Part shown: positions 45,383-54,468 of the stretch, piece after piece | Layout: each line of letters opens with the position of its first letter | How positions within the stretch are numbered: the first letter of the stretch is position 1 | NCBI RefSeq assembly: GCF_004353915.1 | Contig: NZ_SMRP01000024.1 | Coordinates: 1 to 64,000 of the forward strand | Direction: 5' to 3' | DNA length: 64,000 nt | Origin: Paraburkholderia silviterrae | Lineage (GTDB): Bacteria > Pseudomonadota > Gammaproteobacteria > Burkholderiales > Burkholderiaceae | Program-made: the position numbers and the translations under genes | The notes under the pieces: model-generated | The model's database searches: none | Seen by the model: the letters and a program-made list of their open reading frames with translations, nothing else | Told to the model about the DNA's origin: nothing

Positions 45383-46471
45383 CTACGCTTGCAGCCGATC
45401 AGCGATCGCCTGGGCCATTTCCCTGGTCCCCGATGTCCCATCGCCACCGAGATCGCTTGTGCGCTTGCCCGTCTCAAGGACCTCTTCCACCGCCTGCTCC
45501 AGCCTTTTTGCAAGTTCTGGAGTGCCAAGCGAATGCTCCAGCGCCATCGCCAGACTGAGAATCGTACCGATCGGATTCGCCAGGTTCTTGCCCGCGATAT
45601 CCGGAGCCGAACCGTGAATGGGCTCGTACAGACCCCGCCTGCGGCCAGACTCGTCCTGCTGGGACAGCGATGCCGACGGAAGCATGCCAATCGACCCCGG
45701 AATCATTGCGGCGCAATCGGAGAGAATGTCGCCGAACGTGTTTTCCGTCACGATGACATCGAACTGGCTTGGCCGACGGACCAGCTGCATTGCACAGTTA
45801 TCCACGTACATGTGGCTCAGTTCGACGTCGGGATACTCCGACCTTCCCAGCGATGACACGACATCGCGCCAAAGTGCACCGGTGGCCAGCACGTTGCCTT
45901 TGTCGACGGAACACAGTTTGTTGCGCCGGCTGCGCGCCAGTTCAAAAGCCACGCGTGCGACCCGCTCAATCTCGTCGGAGAAATACACCAGGCTGTCTAC
46001 CCCACGGCGCTTCCCATCGGGCAAAGTCTCTATCCCTCTCGGGGTACCGAAATACAGCCCTCCGAGTAACTCTCGCACGACGATGAAGTCTGCCCCTGAG
46101 ATAATTTCAGGCTTCAAAGGTGAACGGCTGACGAGACTCGGGTTGATCCGCACGGGCCGGAGATTCGCGAATACGCCCAGCTTCTGACGAAGCTCGAGGA
46201 GCGCGGAAGACGGCCGCTCGGCAGGATGCAGCGTGGAAAAGGCTTCATTGTCTTCAGCCCCGAAGAGCACCGCGTCCGAATCAAGTGCGAGGGACAATGT
46301 ATCGCGAGGCAGAGTCACGCCGTGCGCCAGATAGGCGTTATATCCCGATACCGCCTCTTTGACATCGAGATCCATGCTCGACTGCAACCAGGCGACTACC
46401 GGCTTCAGTGCGGAAAAGATCTCGGGGCCAACGCCGTCCCCCGGCAACATGAGCAATCGCTTCTTTTGCAA
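45383..46471 (-). CDS. leuB: 3-isopropylmalate dehydrogenase-like enzyme
   Basis: This 362-residue beta-decarboxylating dehydrogenase has the opening LLMLPGDGVGPEI, active-site SVDKGNVLATGALWRDVV, metal-binding NTFGDILSDCAAMIPGSIGM and NAD-binding GLYEPIHGSAPDIAGKNLANP. It oxidises and decarboxylates a 2-hydroxy-3-substituted succinate to a 2-oxoacid. The substrate-recognition region (FGAEDNEAFSTLHPAERPSS) differs from canonical LeuB, where a GG-PKWD-like segment is usual, so a different side chain is likely. No asd gene follows, unlike the usual Burkholderia leuB locus. The symbol marks the family, not proven leucine synthesis. Confidence 0.85.
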   Translation of the reverse strand: MQKKRLLMLPGDGVGPEIFSALKPVVAWLQSSMDLDVKEAVSGYNAYLAHGVTLPRDTLSLALDSDAVLFGAEDNEAFSTLHPAERPSSALLELRQKLGVFANLRPVRINPSLVSRSPLKPEIISGADFIVVRELLGGLYFGTPRGIETLPDGKRRGVDSLVYFSDEIERVARVAFELARSRRNKLCSVDKGNVLATGALWRDVVSSLGRSEYPDVELSHMYVDNCAMQLVRRPSQFDVIVTENTFGDILSDCAAMIPGSIGMLPSASLSQQDESGRRRGLYEPIHGSAPDIAGKNLANPIGTILSLAMALEHSLGTPELAKRLEQAVEEVLETGKRTSDLGGDGTSGTREMAQAIADRLQA

Positions 46472-46496
46472 AATATGTCTCCTTTGAAAGTTCGCT

Positions 46497-47123
46497 TTAT
46501 TTCAGATGTGCGGGATACCAGAGCCAGGGGGCTACATTGCGCTGACGCACTTCAAATGCCTCAATCTCAGACTGGTGTAGAAGGGTCATCCCGATCTCAT
46601 CCAGCCCTTCACTCAATCGAGACTTCCGTGATTGATCGATGTCGAACTCAATAGCTTCTCCATCAGCAGTGCTTATTTTCTGGTTCGGAAGATCGATAGT
46701 CCATTCCGCTCCTGGGTCAGCTTGTGCTTCACTGGCCAGCTTTTGAACATGCTCAAGAGGCAGGCTCACCGCCAGGAGACCGCTATTCACACTGTTCTGA
46801 AAAAATATGTCGCCGAAGCTCGGTGCGATCACGCAGCGTATGCCGAACTCAACGAGCGCCCAGACGGCATGCTCGCGACTCGACCCGCACCCGAAGTTCT
46901 CTCCCGCAACCAGGATCGCTGCCTTGCGCCAGGGATCCTGATTCAATATGAAGTCCGGACGTTCGGATCCTTGCGCATCGAAGCGCCTATCCGAGAAGAG
47001 CGCTCGATCAAAACCTGTCCGCACGAGCCGCTTCAAGTGCTGTTTCGGACAAATCTGGTCGGTATCGATGTTGTCCTTGAGCAGAGGAACCGCCACCCCT
47101 CGCAATACGTTGAACGCCTTCAT
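46497..47123 (-). CDS. leuD: 3-isopropylmalate dehydratase small subunit-like
   Basis: This 208-residue swivel-domain subunit has the family start RGVAVPLLKDNIDTDQICPK and the core GENFGCGSSREHAVWALVEF. It pairs with the LeuC-like large subunit to isomerise 2- and 3-substituted malates. Its ATG overlaps the leuC stop by 4 bp (ATGA), as in many leuCD pairs. It precedes leuB by 25 bp. Confidence 0.9.
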   Translation of the reverse strand: MKAFNVLRGVAVPLLKDNIDTDQICPKQHLKRLVRTGFDRALFSDRRFDAQGSERPDFILNQDPWRKAAILVAGENFGCGSSREHAVWALVEFGIRCVIAPSFGDIFFQNSVNSGLLAVSLPLEHVQKLASEAQADPGAEWTIDLPNQKISTADGEAIEFDIDQSRKSRLSEGLDEIGMTLLHQSEIEAFEVRQRNVAPWLWYPAHLK

Positions 47124-48538
47124 TCCTCTTGCTCCAGATCCGGATAGGCCAGGCGACCGGTCAACGCCGCTGCCGCCGCGGTCGCCGGACTCACCAGGTG
47201 GGTCCTCGCGTCACGCCCCTGGCGCCCCTCAAAGTTCCTATTCGAGGTCGATGCGCATCGTTGCCCCGGTGCCAATACGTCGTCATTCATGGCGAGGCAC
47301 ATGGAACAGCCCGGCGAACGCCATTCAAAGCCCGCTTCGCGAAACGCGGTATCGAGACCTTCCGCCTCGGCTGCGGATTTCACCAGCCCGGACCCTGGAA
47401 CCACGATCGCCGTTACGCCCGAAGACACCCGACGCCCGCGTACGACATTGGCCGCCGCTCGCAAATCCTCCAGTCGCCCGTTCGTGCACGAGCCGATGAA
47501 CACATAGTCGAGTTCAATCTCGGAGACCGGCATACCCGGGCGAAGGCCCATGTAGTCAAGCGCACGTTGCATCGAGGTTCGACGTGCAGGGTCCGGCTCA
47601 ACCGAGGGATCGGGTACGCATCCGTTAATCGGTACCGAATCCTGGGGTGTCGTCCCCCAAGTAACCATCGGCCGCAGCGAAGATGCGTCGATATCCACAA
47701 TGCGGTCGTAGCGCGCGCCATCGTCAGTTCGCAACGCACGCCAGGATGCGACGGCTGCATCCCAATCGGGCCCTGTCGGGGCCAAGGGGCGTCCGAGCAA
47801 ATACTCGAATGTCACGTCATCCGGCGCGATCAAGCCCGCCCTGGCACCCGCCTCTATGGCCATATTGCAGAGAGTCATGCGCCCTTCCATCGTGAGACCG
47901 TAGACAGTCGCACCTGCAAACTCAGCAACATATCCCGTACCGCCTGCGATGCCCACTCTATTAATGATCAGCAATGCCAAATCCTTGGCGGATGTCCCTT
48001 CGGGCATCTCGCCATCTACTCGGATAAGCATGTTGCGAGGCTTTTTGCGCCACAGCGTCCGGGTTGCAAAGACGTGCTCGACCTCTGAAGTGCCAATCCC
48101 GAAAGCGAAGGCACCGAATGCGCCGTTCGTAGAGGTGTGGCTGTCGCCGCAAACGATGAGCGTTCCCGGCAAGCTATAACCTTGCTCCGGTCCGACCACG
48201 TGCACGATCCCCTGTCGCGGATCGTTTTCATCGAAAATTGAAATGCCGTGCTCGGACGTGTCTCGATGAAAAGCCTCCATCATTGCCCGGGCCTGTGGAT
48301 CCGCCGGGGGCAGGTGCCGCTCTCGTGTCGGTATCGTGTGATCAATGACGCCGATCATCGATTGCGGTCGCCGCAACTCACGTCCCGACTCGCGAAGGCC
48401 CGAGAAAGCAAGCGGCGTGGAACCCTCATGGAGGATGTGTTTATCTACGTAGAGAAGGTACTCGTCGCCTTTCTGCACTACGACGTGTGCGTTCCAGATC
48501 TTCTCGAATAGAGTCAGTGGTGAAGAGTAGGAGTTCAT
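47120..48538 (-). CDS. leuC: 3-isopropylmalate dehydratase large subunit-like
   Basis: This 472-residue aconitase-family protein has Fe-S ligands in GSCTNGRLEDL and PGCSMCLAMN, plus GDSHTSTNGAFGAFAFGIG and the opening LFEKIWNAHVV. Together with LeuD it moves the hydroxyl group between C2 and C3 of a substituted malate. The ATG at 48538 lies inside repeat copy B. It is the first gene of the minus-strand cluster that continues leuD-leuB-IOR-hydratase/dehydrogenase-thiolase-DLH-MFS. No leuA-like synthase is present. Confidence 0.9.
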   Translation of the reverse strand: MNSYSSPLTLFEKIWNAHVVVQKGDEYLLYVDKHILHEGSTPLAFSGLRESGRELRRPQSMIGVIDHTIPTRERHLPPADPQARAMMEAFHRDTSEHGISIFDENDPRQGIVHVVGPEQGYSLPGTLIVCGDSHTSTNGAFGAFAFGIGTSEVEHVFATRTLWRKKPRNMLIRVDGEMPEGTSAKDLALLIINRVGIAGGTGYVAEFAGATVYGLTMEGRMTLCNMAIEAGARAGLIAPDDVTFEYLLGRPLAPTGPDWDAAVASWRALRTDDGARYDRIVDIDASSLRPMVTWGTTPQDSVPINGCVPDPSVEPDPARRTSMQRALDYMGLRPGMPVSEIELDYVFIGSCTNGRLEDLRAAANVVRGRRVSSGVTAIVVPGSGLVKSAAEAEGLDTAFREAGFEWRSPGCSMCLAMNDDVLAPGQRCASTSNRNFEGRQGRDARTHLVSPATAAAAALTGRLAYPDLEQEE

Positions 48539-48611
48539 GTGCCCATTCTATGAAGGGACACGGAAGTTGGACACAAACTAAAATTGAGCGTTGCCTGAGA
48601 AAAGGATGCCC
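48530..48611 (+). repeat. direct repeat copy B flanking the catabolic cluster
   Basis: It matches repeat copy A at 35793-35872 in order and orientation. It covers the leuC start codon and the 70 bases upstream on the minus strand, so it probably contains the cluster's promoter or 5' leader. The two copies enclose all eight cluster genes. Confidence 0.7.
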
Positions 48612-49123
48612 TCCTTCGCTGCGCGTAGCGGACCCAGCTGGCAGGCCGTCTTGAGGTCCTTCTGCGTGCGCATGCCAAGCCGGCGGACAGGCTTGCATGG
48701 CGATGCCAGCGCCATGGTGTTGTGAGGGCAAGGATCCGCTCAACCACTGTCTCGCCGGCTGATGAAGGTGAGTTCCCTCGTCTGATTCGTAGCGGCGCTC
48801 TGGCATGGAGCTTGGCCCCCAAGGCGGGAGGCCAGAGCGTGCGCCCCTTTCGGGTATTTCTCAGCGAAGCAGGTTTCGCCGCTAAAAATTAGGAATCCGA
48901 GTTAATTAGTAGATACAACGGTGTAGCGAGAGAGGAAGGAGAGCATCTCAACCGCTTACAGCTGAAGCCGTTGGAACAGCCAGCGACCCATATCGCCTCG
49001 GTCATCGAAGGTGCCGCAGGCGGCATCGCCGACTATCGAAGGCAATTTCCGCTGCGCGTTCATGGCCAGTATCGTCACCCTGCGTGCGCAGGAGAAGCCT
49101 GGAGCAACCGCTCTATGGTCTGG
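48539..49123. other. intergenic region upstream of leuC
   Basis: 585 bases lie between the leuC start and the stop of the LysR gene. After repeat copy B there is a minus-strand open stretch (about 48535-48822) with Arg/Ser-rich composition and no recognised family. It could be mobile-element debris but I cannot show that. The rest (48830-49123) holds no gene I can support. Confidence 0.45.
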
Positions 49124-50017
49124 CTACGAACCCGCCTGATCGACAATCCATTCCTTGAAAGCACGCGACAGATCCGACTCCTTCTTGCCCGGTCGCGCCT
49201 CGACAAAATAGCTGCTTCCCGGCGCAATCACGGTACTGAGGCGTAGTAGTTGCCCGTCGGCGCACGCCTGGCCCACGAATGCCAGTTCCGCGCAAACGGC
49301 TCCGAGCCCATTCATCGCAGCCTTATAGGCCATGGAAGACGTCCCGAAAAGGTACTGCGGTCTGGCAGAGTCGGGCTGCAACTCGCATGCGTGGAACCAT
49401 CTCAACCAATCTGCTGCCTTGTTCACTGAACTCAACAGCGGCCAGTCAACCAACTCGTTTGGACTTATGCGCATGTCGCGGTCGGCTGCATCTCGCCATT
49501 GCGGCCCGCATACCGGAGAAATGGTGGTATCAAACAGGTGGATACCGCGTTCGTTCCACCCCCCTTCGCTTGCATAAACCGAGATGTCCGCGCTATCCGT
49601 GTCCCAGTCCGTCTCTTCCATGGAAGTGGTCAACTGAATGCGCGCATCCGGATGCGCCATCCGGAACGCTCCCAGGCGTGGCAGCAACCAAAATTCAGCG
49701 AAAGTAGGCAGCGCGTGAATATGCAGACTCTGTGTGCCACTGGGTGCGGAAGCGCGTCGCGACGCATCTTCGATTGCGGACAGTGCACCGGCGACTTTCG
49801 CCAGATATTCGCTCCCTTCCTGAGTCAGTCGGACTTCGTTATGCCCCCGCTTAAATAGCGTGATCCCTAGAAAGGACTCGAGGTTCGCGACATGTCTGCT
49901 GATTGCCCCAGGGCTGACGAACAATTCCTCGCCTGCCGCAGTAAAGCCGCCAAGTCGCGCTGCCGCCTCGAACGCTTTAACTGCATTCAGAGGGGGAAGT
50001 TTGCGTCGAGTAGTCAT
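49124..50017 (-). CDS. LysR-family regulator, GcvA-like
   Basis: From the ATG at 50017 this is a 297-residue regulator. Its N-terminus MTTRRKLPPLNAVKAFEAAA followed by RHVANLESFLGITLFKRG is that of GcvA-like LysR proteins, and the effector domain follows (LHIHALPTFAEFWLLPRLGAF, DISVYASEGGW). The open frame continues 90 codons upstream, but that part is unlike a LysR N-terminus. It lies upstream of the leuC cluster on the same strand and is the best candidate for its regulator. Confidence 0.85.
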   Translation of the reverse strand: MTTRRKLPPLNAVKAFEAAARLGGFTAAGEELFVSPGAISRHVANLESFLGITLFKRGHNEVRLTQEGSEYLAKVAGALSAIEDASRRASAPSGTQSLHIHALPTFAEFWLLPRLGAFRMAHPDARIQLTTSMEETDWDTDSADISVYASEGGWNERGIHLFDTTISPVCGPQWRDAADRDMRISPNELVDWPLLSSVNKAADWLRWFHACELQPDSARPQYLFGTSSMAYKAAMNGLGAVCAELAFVGQACADGQLLRLSTVIAPGSSYFVEARPGKKESDLSRAFKEWIVDQAGS

Positions 50018-50316
50018 TTTCAGGGATGAAGGAGTTGAGGATTGGGCAAAGTTTAGTACGCCAAGGGCAAGGAATTGTGAGTCAAGGCTCAAATTATTGT
50101 CGCCGCGTCCATGGACCTCGCTCGCTGCGCGGCCGAGCCAACCAGTATACTCAGCTTGAGGTGTTCTGAACGGTGACGCCCTCCTGATCGGGAACAGGAC
50201 GCCGACGAGGCCATTTCCATGACTTAAGCAAATTGTGGCGGCGCTCGCCGCCGGCATCTTCTGGATATGCCCCCCAGCGACGCCCAACCCCGCCTGCCAA
50301 TCAACTCTTCACTCAC

Positions 50317-50604
50317 ATGACCGCATATATTGTTTGCCTTATCGATGTCACCGATCCCGACGGGTACAGCAAGTACGTCGAACTCGCGGGTCCGGCTGTG
50401 CAGAAGAATGGTGGACGATTTCTCGCACGAGGATCTGAAGTCGAAGCGCTTGAAGGCGCCTGTCGCCCGGGTCGTGTGGTGATTGCAGCATTCGACGACA
50501 TGGAGGCGGCTCGCCGCTCCTACCGATCTCCGGAATACCAGCGGGCTCGGACGTATCGGATCGGGGCAGCGAGTTTTCAGGCAATTTTGGTTTCCGGCTC
50601 GTAG
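50317..50604 (+). CDS. DUF1330 family protein
   Basis: This is a 95-residue DUF1330 protein: MTAYIVCLIDVTDPDGYSKY, VELAGPAVQKNGGRFLARG, RVVIAAFDDMEAARRSYRSPEYQ, and a final RIGAASFQAILV. The fold is a dimeric alpha/beta-barrel of the ferredoxin type. Function is unknown. The ATG at 50317 matches the family N-terminus; the longer frame is Pro-rich. It is transcribed away from the LysR gene. Confidence 0.8.
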   Translation: MTAYIVCLIDVTDPDGYSKYVELAGPAVQKNGGRFLARGSEVEALEGACRPGRVVIAAFDDMEAARRSYRSPEYQRARTYRIGAASFQAILVSGS

Positions 50605-50695
50605 CCGTTTGAAGAAAAGCCTGGGTGCCGGGACAATCGGCCCGCGACGGTGCCGCCGTGTGGGGCACCGCTCAATAAGCGTAAAACCGAAATCC

Positions 50696-52513
50696 CTATT
50701 CCACCGTAACCGATTTCGCGAGATTGCGAGGCTTGTCGATATCGGTTCCGCGCAAGCAGGCCACGTGATACGCGAGCAACTGCAGCGCCACCACATGCAG
50801 CACCGGCGAAAGCGCCCCGAACCAGGCCGGCATGTGGATCAGCCGCATGCCGGACTCCACCGTCAAACCCGTGTCCGAATCGGCGAGCACGAAAAGGCGT
50901 CCGCCTCGCGCCCGCACCTCCTCCATATTCGACTTCAGCTTGTGCAGCAGCGCATCGTTAGGCGCAGTCACGATCACGGGCATTGCATCAGTCACGAGCG
51001 CGAGCGGCCCGTGCTTGAGTTCGCCGGCGGGGTACCCTTCCGCGTGGATATAAGAAATCTCCTTGAGCTTGAGCGCGCCCTCCAGTGCAATCGGATAGTG
51101 CGTGCCGCGCCCGAGAAAAAGCGCATGATCGGATTGATAGAGCGCTTCGGCCCACGCCATGATTTCCGGCTCGCGCGCCAGCACATTGCGCATCGCATCC
51201 GGCAGCGCGGTGAGCTGACGTATATAGCTTGCAGCTTCGTCCTCGCTCACGCGCCCGCGCTGTTTGCCCATCTGGATCGCCAGCATGAAGAGCGCGACGA
51301 GTTGAGTCGTGAAGGCCTTTGTCGAAGCCACACCCACCTCGGGGCCCGCCTCCGTAATGAATGACCAGCGGCATTGCCTGACCATCGCGCTCGCCGCGAC
51401 ATTGCAGATCGCCAGCGTTCGCTGCTCGCCCATCGACTGGGTATAGCGCAGCGCGGCAAGCGTATCGGCTGTCTCGCCCGATTGCGAAACCGCGACAACC
51501 AGCGTATTACCCGGCGAAACATAATCGCGATATCGATACTCGCTGGAAATTTCGGCTCGCGCGGCAACGTTGGCAAAGCGCTCGAACCAGCCGCAAGCGG
51601 TCAACGCCGCGTAATGGCTCGTGCCACAGCCGAGCATCAGCACGTTCGTCACTTCAGCCAGTTCTTCCGGCCTCGGCATTCCCGCCTGATGCGTTTCGCG
51701 CCCCGTGACTGTCGCGATCGTGCGCGCGACGGCCACCGGTTGCTCGAAGATTTCCTTCTGCATGAAATGGCGGTAGGCGCCAAGCTCCGCATCCGACGCA
51801 TGGCGCACGAAGGCAATCTCCCGACGCGAGACGGCCTGTCCTTCCTTGTCGATGATCTTTACGTCCTTGCCTTCGATATCGACGAGATCGCCTTCCTCGA
51901 GATAGATGAATCGGTCGGCGCTACCGGCGAGCGCGAACGTATCCGACGCAAGAAAAACGCCTTCCGTCCCAATGCCGACGACGAGCGGCGAACCCTGCCG
52001 CGCGCCGATCACGCGTCCGGGCTCATCACGGCACATCACGGCAATAGCGTAGGCGCCCTGCAGCAACCTTGTCGCGTTGTGTACCGCCGTGAGAAGATCG
52101 CCGCAATAGTGTTCGTGAACCAGATGCGCAATCACTTCGGTATCGGTTTGACTCGTGAACACATAGCCTTTCTTGCGCATCGACTCGCGCAACTGCTCGT
52201 GATTCTCGATGATGCCGTTGTGCACGACGGCGATCTGCTCGCCGGAAAAGATGGGGTGCGCATTGTCGATCACCGGCATGCCGTGTGTCGCCCAACGCGT
52301 GTGGGCGATGCCGGTCACGCCATCCAGATCGATCGCGCGCGCGTCGGCCTCCAGTGTGCACACGCGCGAGAGCGTGCGTACCCGGCGCGCTTCGCCGCGC
52401 TGGAGCACCGCAAGGCCGCATGAGTCATATCCCCGGTACTCGAGGCGCTTCAGACCTTCCAGCAACGAAGGAACGATGTTGCGCTGGGCCACGCCCGCAA
52501 CGATTCCGCACAT
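50696..52513 (-). CDS. glmS: glutamine-fructose-6-phosphate aminotransferase (isomerising)
   Basis: This is a 605-residue GlmS. The class II glutamine amidotransferase domain has the N-terminal nucleophile Cys2 (MCGIVAGV), RWATHG and HNGIIENH. Two SIS isomerase domains follow (GCGTSHYAALTACGWFE, SQSGETADTLAALR, STKAFTTQLVALFML), and the C-terminal KPRNLAKSVTVE is canonical. It makes glucosamine-6-phosphate, the first step to UDP-GlcNAc. It is the last gene of the pga operon (11 bp after its neighbour). Since pgaC consumes UDP-GlcNAc, a dedicated copy likely feeds polysaccharide synthesis in addition to a housekeeping glmS elsewhere. No glmS ribozyme was sought successfully. Confidence 0.93.
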   Translation of the reverse strand: MCGIVAGVAQRNIVPSLLEGLKRLEYRGYDSCGLAVLQRGEARRVRTLSRVCTLEADARAIDLDGVTGIAHTRWATHGMPVIDNAHPIFSGEQIAVVHNGIIENHEQLRESMRKKGYVFTSQTDTEVIAHLVHEHYCGDLLTAVHNATRLLQGAYAIAVMCRDEPGRVIGARQGSPLVVGIGTEGVFLASDTFALAGSADRFIYLEEGDLVDIEGKDVKIIDKEGQAVSRREIAFVRHASDAELGAYRHFMQKEIFEQPVAVARTIATVTGRETHQAGMPRPEELAEVTNVLMLGCGTSHYAALTACGWFERFANVAARAEISSEYRYRDYVSPGNTLVVAVSQSGETADTLAALRYTQSMGEQRTLAICNVAASAMVRQCRWSFITEAGPEVGVASTKAFTTQLVALFMLAIQMGKQRGRVSEDEAASYIRQLTALPDAMRNVLAREPEIMAWAEALYQSDHALFLGRGTHYPIALEGALKLKEISYIHAEGYPAGELKHGPLALVTDAMPVIVTAPNDALLHKLKSNMEEVRARGGRLFVLADSDTGLTVESGMRLIHMPAWFGALSPVLHVVALQLLAYHVACLRGTDIDKPRNLAKSVTVE

Positions 52514-52524
52514 GATCGCCTCCC

Positions 52525-53850
52525 TTAGTCGTTCGACGAAACGTCCGACTGCTTTTGTGCACTCTCGGGGCCGCAGCGATCCGATGCGGATGGCTGCACC
52601 TCGTTGTGCACGTTGAAGTTCGCTTCACGCAAGCCAACCGGCGAAAGCGAAACAAAATGGAGCGCGCCGGGACCATACGGAATGCCGATCGCACCCGTGT
52701 TGCCCCATGCAAACGGAGCACGCATCATGCCGCGCAAGTCGATCGTGCTTCCCGTCAGCGCAAGCGCCATCAAACGACCGTCGCGAGTGGGCACATACGC
52801 GACGCTGCCATCCACCGCGATGCTCGATTCGCGCACGGAGGCAGGCAGGCATTCGAGTTTCGCCGTGACGTGCCCGGCTTCGTCGATCAGCAGGATCGAA
52901 GTGCGCCCATTCTCCAGCGTCGCCTCCAGAACAAAGCGGTTCACGGCGGGCACCCAGGCCGCGGCATACGTGTAGTACTGCACACGGAAAACATTGACCC
53001 CATCCTCCGGTCGTTCGAGCTTGCCGCTCACCGGGTCGTACACGGCAAACTCCAGTTGCGCGACGAACTCGCCGGGAATGTACTTCTGCCAGACGAGGAG
53101 CGCCTTCGTCGACGAGCCCGCAATCATGGGCCACCACTCCCGAACATGGGCCGCCACGTTCTCGTGCCGCAACAGCTTGCCTGAGCCGTCGTAGACCTTC
53201 ACATACACGCCATTGCCGGTGCCGAGGTTGTCGACACCGCCGCCGTCCACCCAGTCTTCCGAATAGAACACGACGAAGTGTTCGCCAACCGCGGCCACAT
53301 GACCGGAATGGCCGCCCGACTCGACATCGTTCGGATAGGGTTTGATGGGCACCAGGTTCGATCGATAGACGCCGTACCGCTGGCTGACTTCGTTCGGCGT
53401 ATTCCAGCCGTCCTCGAAGCTCACAAAGATATTGCCCTGTGTGTTTTGCGCGACCGACACGGGCTCCTGCGCTTCCGGACGGCTGATGAAAATATGAACG
53501 TTGGCCAGCCGCTGATGCCCCGGCGACCACGCGCCGACATAGACGTCGTGCGGCCAGCTGCCGTCACGATTCGCACCGCGTGGCGGCAAACCCGAGCTGC
53601 TGAAGAAGACCCAGCTTTTGTTGCCGCTGGCGCTCGCCCACCCGATGCCGTGCATGAAGCGCCGCTCGTCGCCGAGACCCGGCGCCGGCACGGCAACAAC
53701 TGCCCCGGCCGGCGCCCGATGCGCACTGACCTCCACCGCGCCGGCGTGACCGCTGGACGCCGGATACGCCGCGACCGCGAGAATGAATCCGAGCACCGCC
53801 AGCCAGCCGAACCGGCGGCGGCGCCCAGCACGCTCGATGATGCACTCCAT
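52525..53850 (-). CDS. exported hypothetical protein of the pga operon
   Basis: This 441-residue protein has a basic N-terminus and a signal or anchor segment (RFGWLAVLGFILAVAAYPAS). The mature part has repeated short beta-strand blocks (NIFVSFEDGWN, HFVVFYSEDW, ALLVWQKYIPGEFVAQLEFAVYD, GSVAYVPTRDGRLMALAL) spaced as in a beta-propeller. I do not recognise a catalytic motif. It lies between pgaD (42 bp) and glmS (11 bp), so it is probably co-transcribed and may bind or display the polymer. Role unproven. Confidence 0.7.
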   Translation of the reverse strand: MECIIERAGRRRRFGWLAVLGFILAVAAYPASSGHAGAVEVSAHRAPAGAVVAVPAPGLGDERRFMHGIGWASASGNKSWVFFSSSGLPPRGANRDGSWPHDVYVGAWSPGHQRLANVHIFISRPEAQEPVSVAQNTQGNIFVSFEDGWNTPNEVSQRYGVYRSNLVPIKPYPNDVESGGHSGHVAAVGEHFVVFYSEDWVDGGGVDNLGTGNGVYVKVYDGSGKLLRHENVAAHVREWWPMIAGSSTKALLVWQKYIPGEFVAQLEFAVYDPVSGKLERPEDGVNVFRVQYYTYAAAWVPAVNRFVLEATLENGRTSILLIDEAGHVTAKLECLPASVRESSIAVDGSVAYVPTRDGRLMALALTGSTIDLRGMMRAPFAWGNTGAIGIPYGPGALHFVSLSPVGLREANFNVHNEVQPSASDRCGPESAQKQSDVSSND

Positions 53851-53892
53851 GTCGGCGCCCGCTTTGCCCTGGTGCTGCGTCAGCCCGTCAAC

Positions 53893-54468
53893 TCAATGCC
53901 GCGGCGTCCGGCGCGTCGGCGCGGCCGCAGACGTGTACACCGTCTGCTTCACGTTGCCGTGGGTGCCGCCCGTGGCTTCGCGCTCGCCCGCACCGCTCGC
54001 TGCCGGCCCCGCTACGGACAGCACGCGCAGCGCCGCGATCAGCCCGTTTGCGTCATGCGAGGCCACGAATACCCGGGCTACGGAGTTCGGCTCGCGCGAA
54101 GCGGCCCCGGCGAAGGGCCCAGGCTCGACCGTCAGCCCAGCCTTGCGGCGCAGCAGACGCTGCGTGCGCGACTTCGAAGCAAACGGGTGCGCCACGCGCG
54201 CGAGAATCATCCACATCGTCAAAACCGAGGCGATGGCGCCAATCGCCGCGAAATACGACACCAATTCGGGCCAGGAAAGGTCGCCTTCCTCGAACGGCAA
54301 TAGATATCGATAGGCGTAGATCGTAATGCCCGCCCACATCGAACCCACGCAGGCCGGCCGCAGCAGCCGGAACCACAGCACCAGCAGGACACCGCGAGCG
54401 ATGCCCTTGTCGGAGATGATCTGTTGCGGGGCGTGCAGGGAGAGGTCAATGACGGGCGTGCTGTTCAT
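53893..54468 (-). CDS. pgaD: PgaD-like PNAG synthase subunit
   Basis: This 191-residue protein has two TMs (about 28-50, ARGVLLVLWFRLLRPACVGS; 70-95, YFAAIGAIASVLTMWMILAR) and a long Ala/Thr-rich C-terminal tail. PgaD supports the PgaC glycosyltransferase in the inner membrane and is part of the c-di-GMP-sensing complex. The start at 54468 lies 22 bp inside pgaC; the longer frame to 54543 is less likely. The tail (about 140-191) is longer than in E. coli PgaD (137 residues). Confidence 0.8.
   Translation of the reverse strand: MNSTPVIDLSLHAPQQIISDKGIARGVLLVLWFRLLRPACVGSMWAGITIYAYRYLLPFEEGDLSWPELVSYFAAIGAIASVLTMWMILARVAHPFASKSRTQRLLRRKAGLTVEPGPFAGAASREPNSVARVFVASHDANGLIAALRVLSVAGPAASGAGEREATGGTHGNVKQTVYTSAAAPTRRTPRH

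Noticed and set aside
46497..48538. Ordinary leucine biosynthesis operon
   Set aside because: Considered first, but absence of leuA and asd, the variant LeuB substrate loop and tight linkage to IOR and beta-oxidation genes favour a separate catabolic role. Leucine synthesis remains possible.
48535..48822. Possible transposase remnant upstream of leuC
   Set aside because: Composition suggests mobile-element debris, but no DDE or other transposase motif was found, so it was not called.
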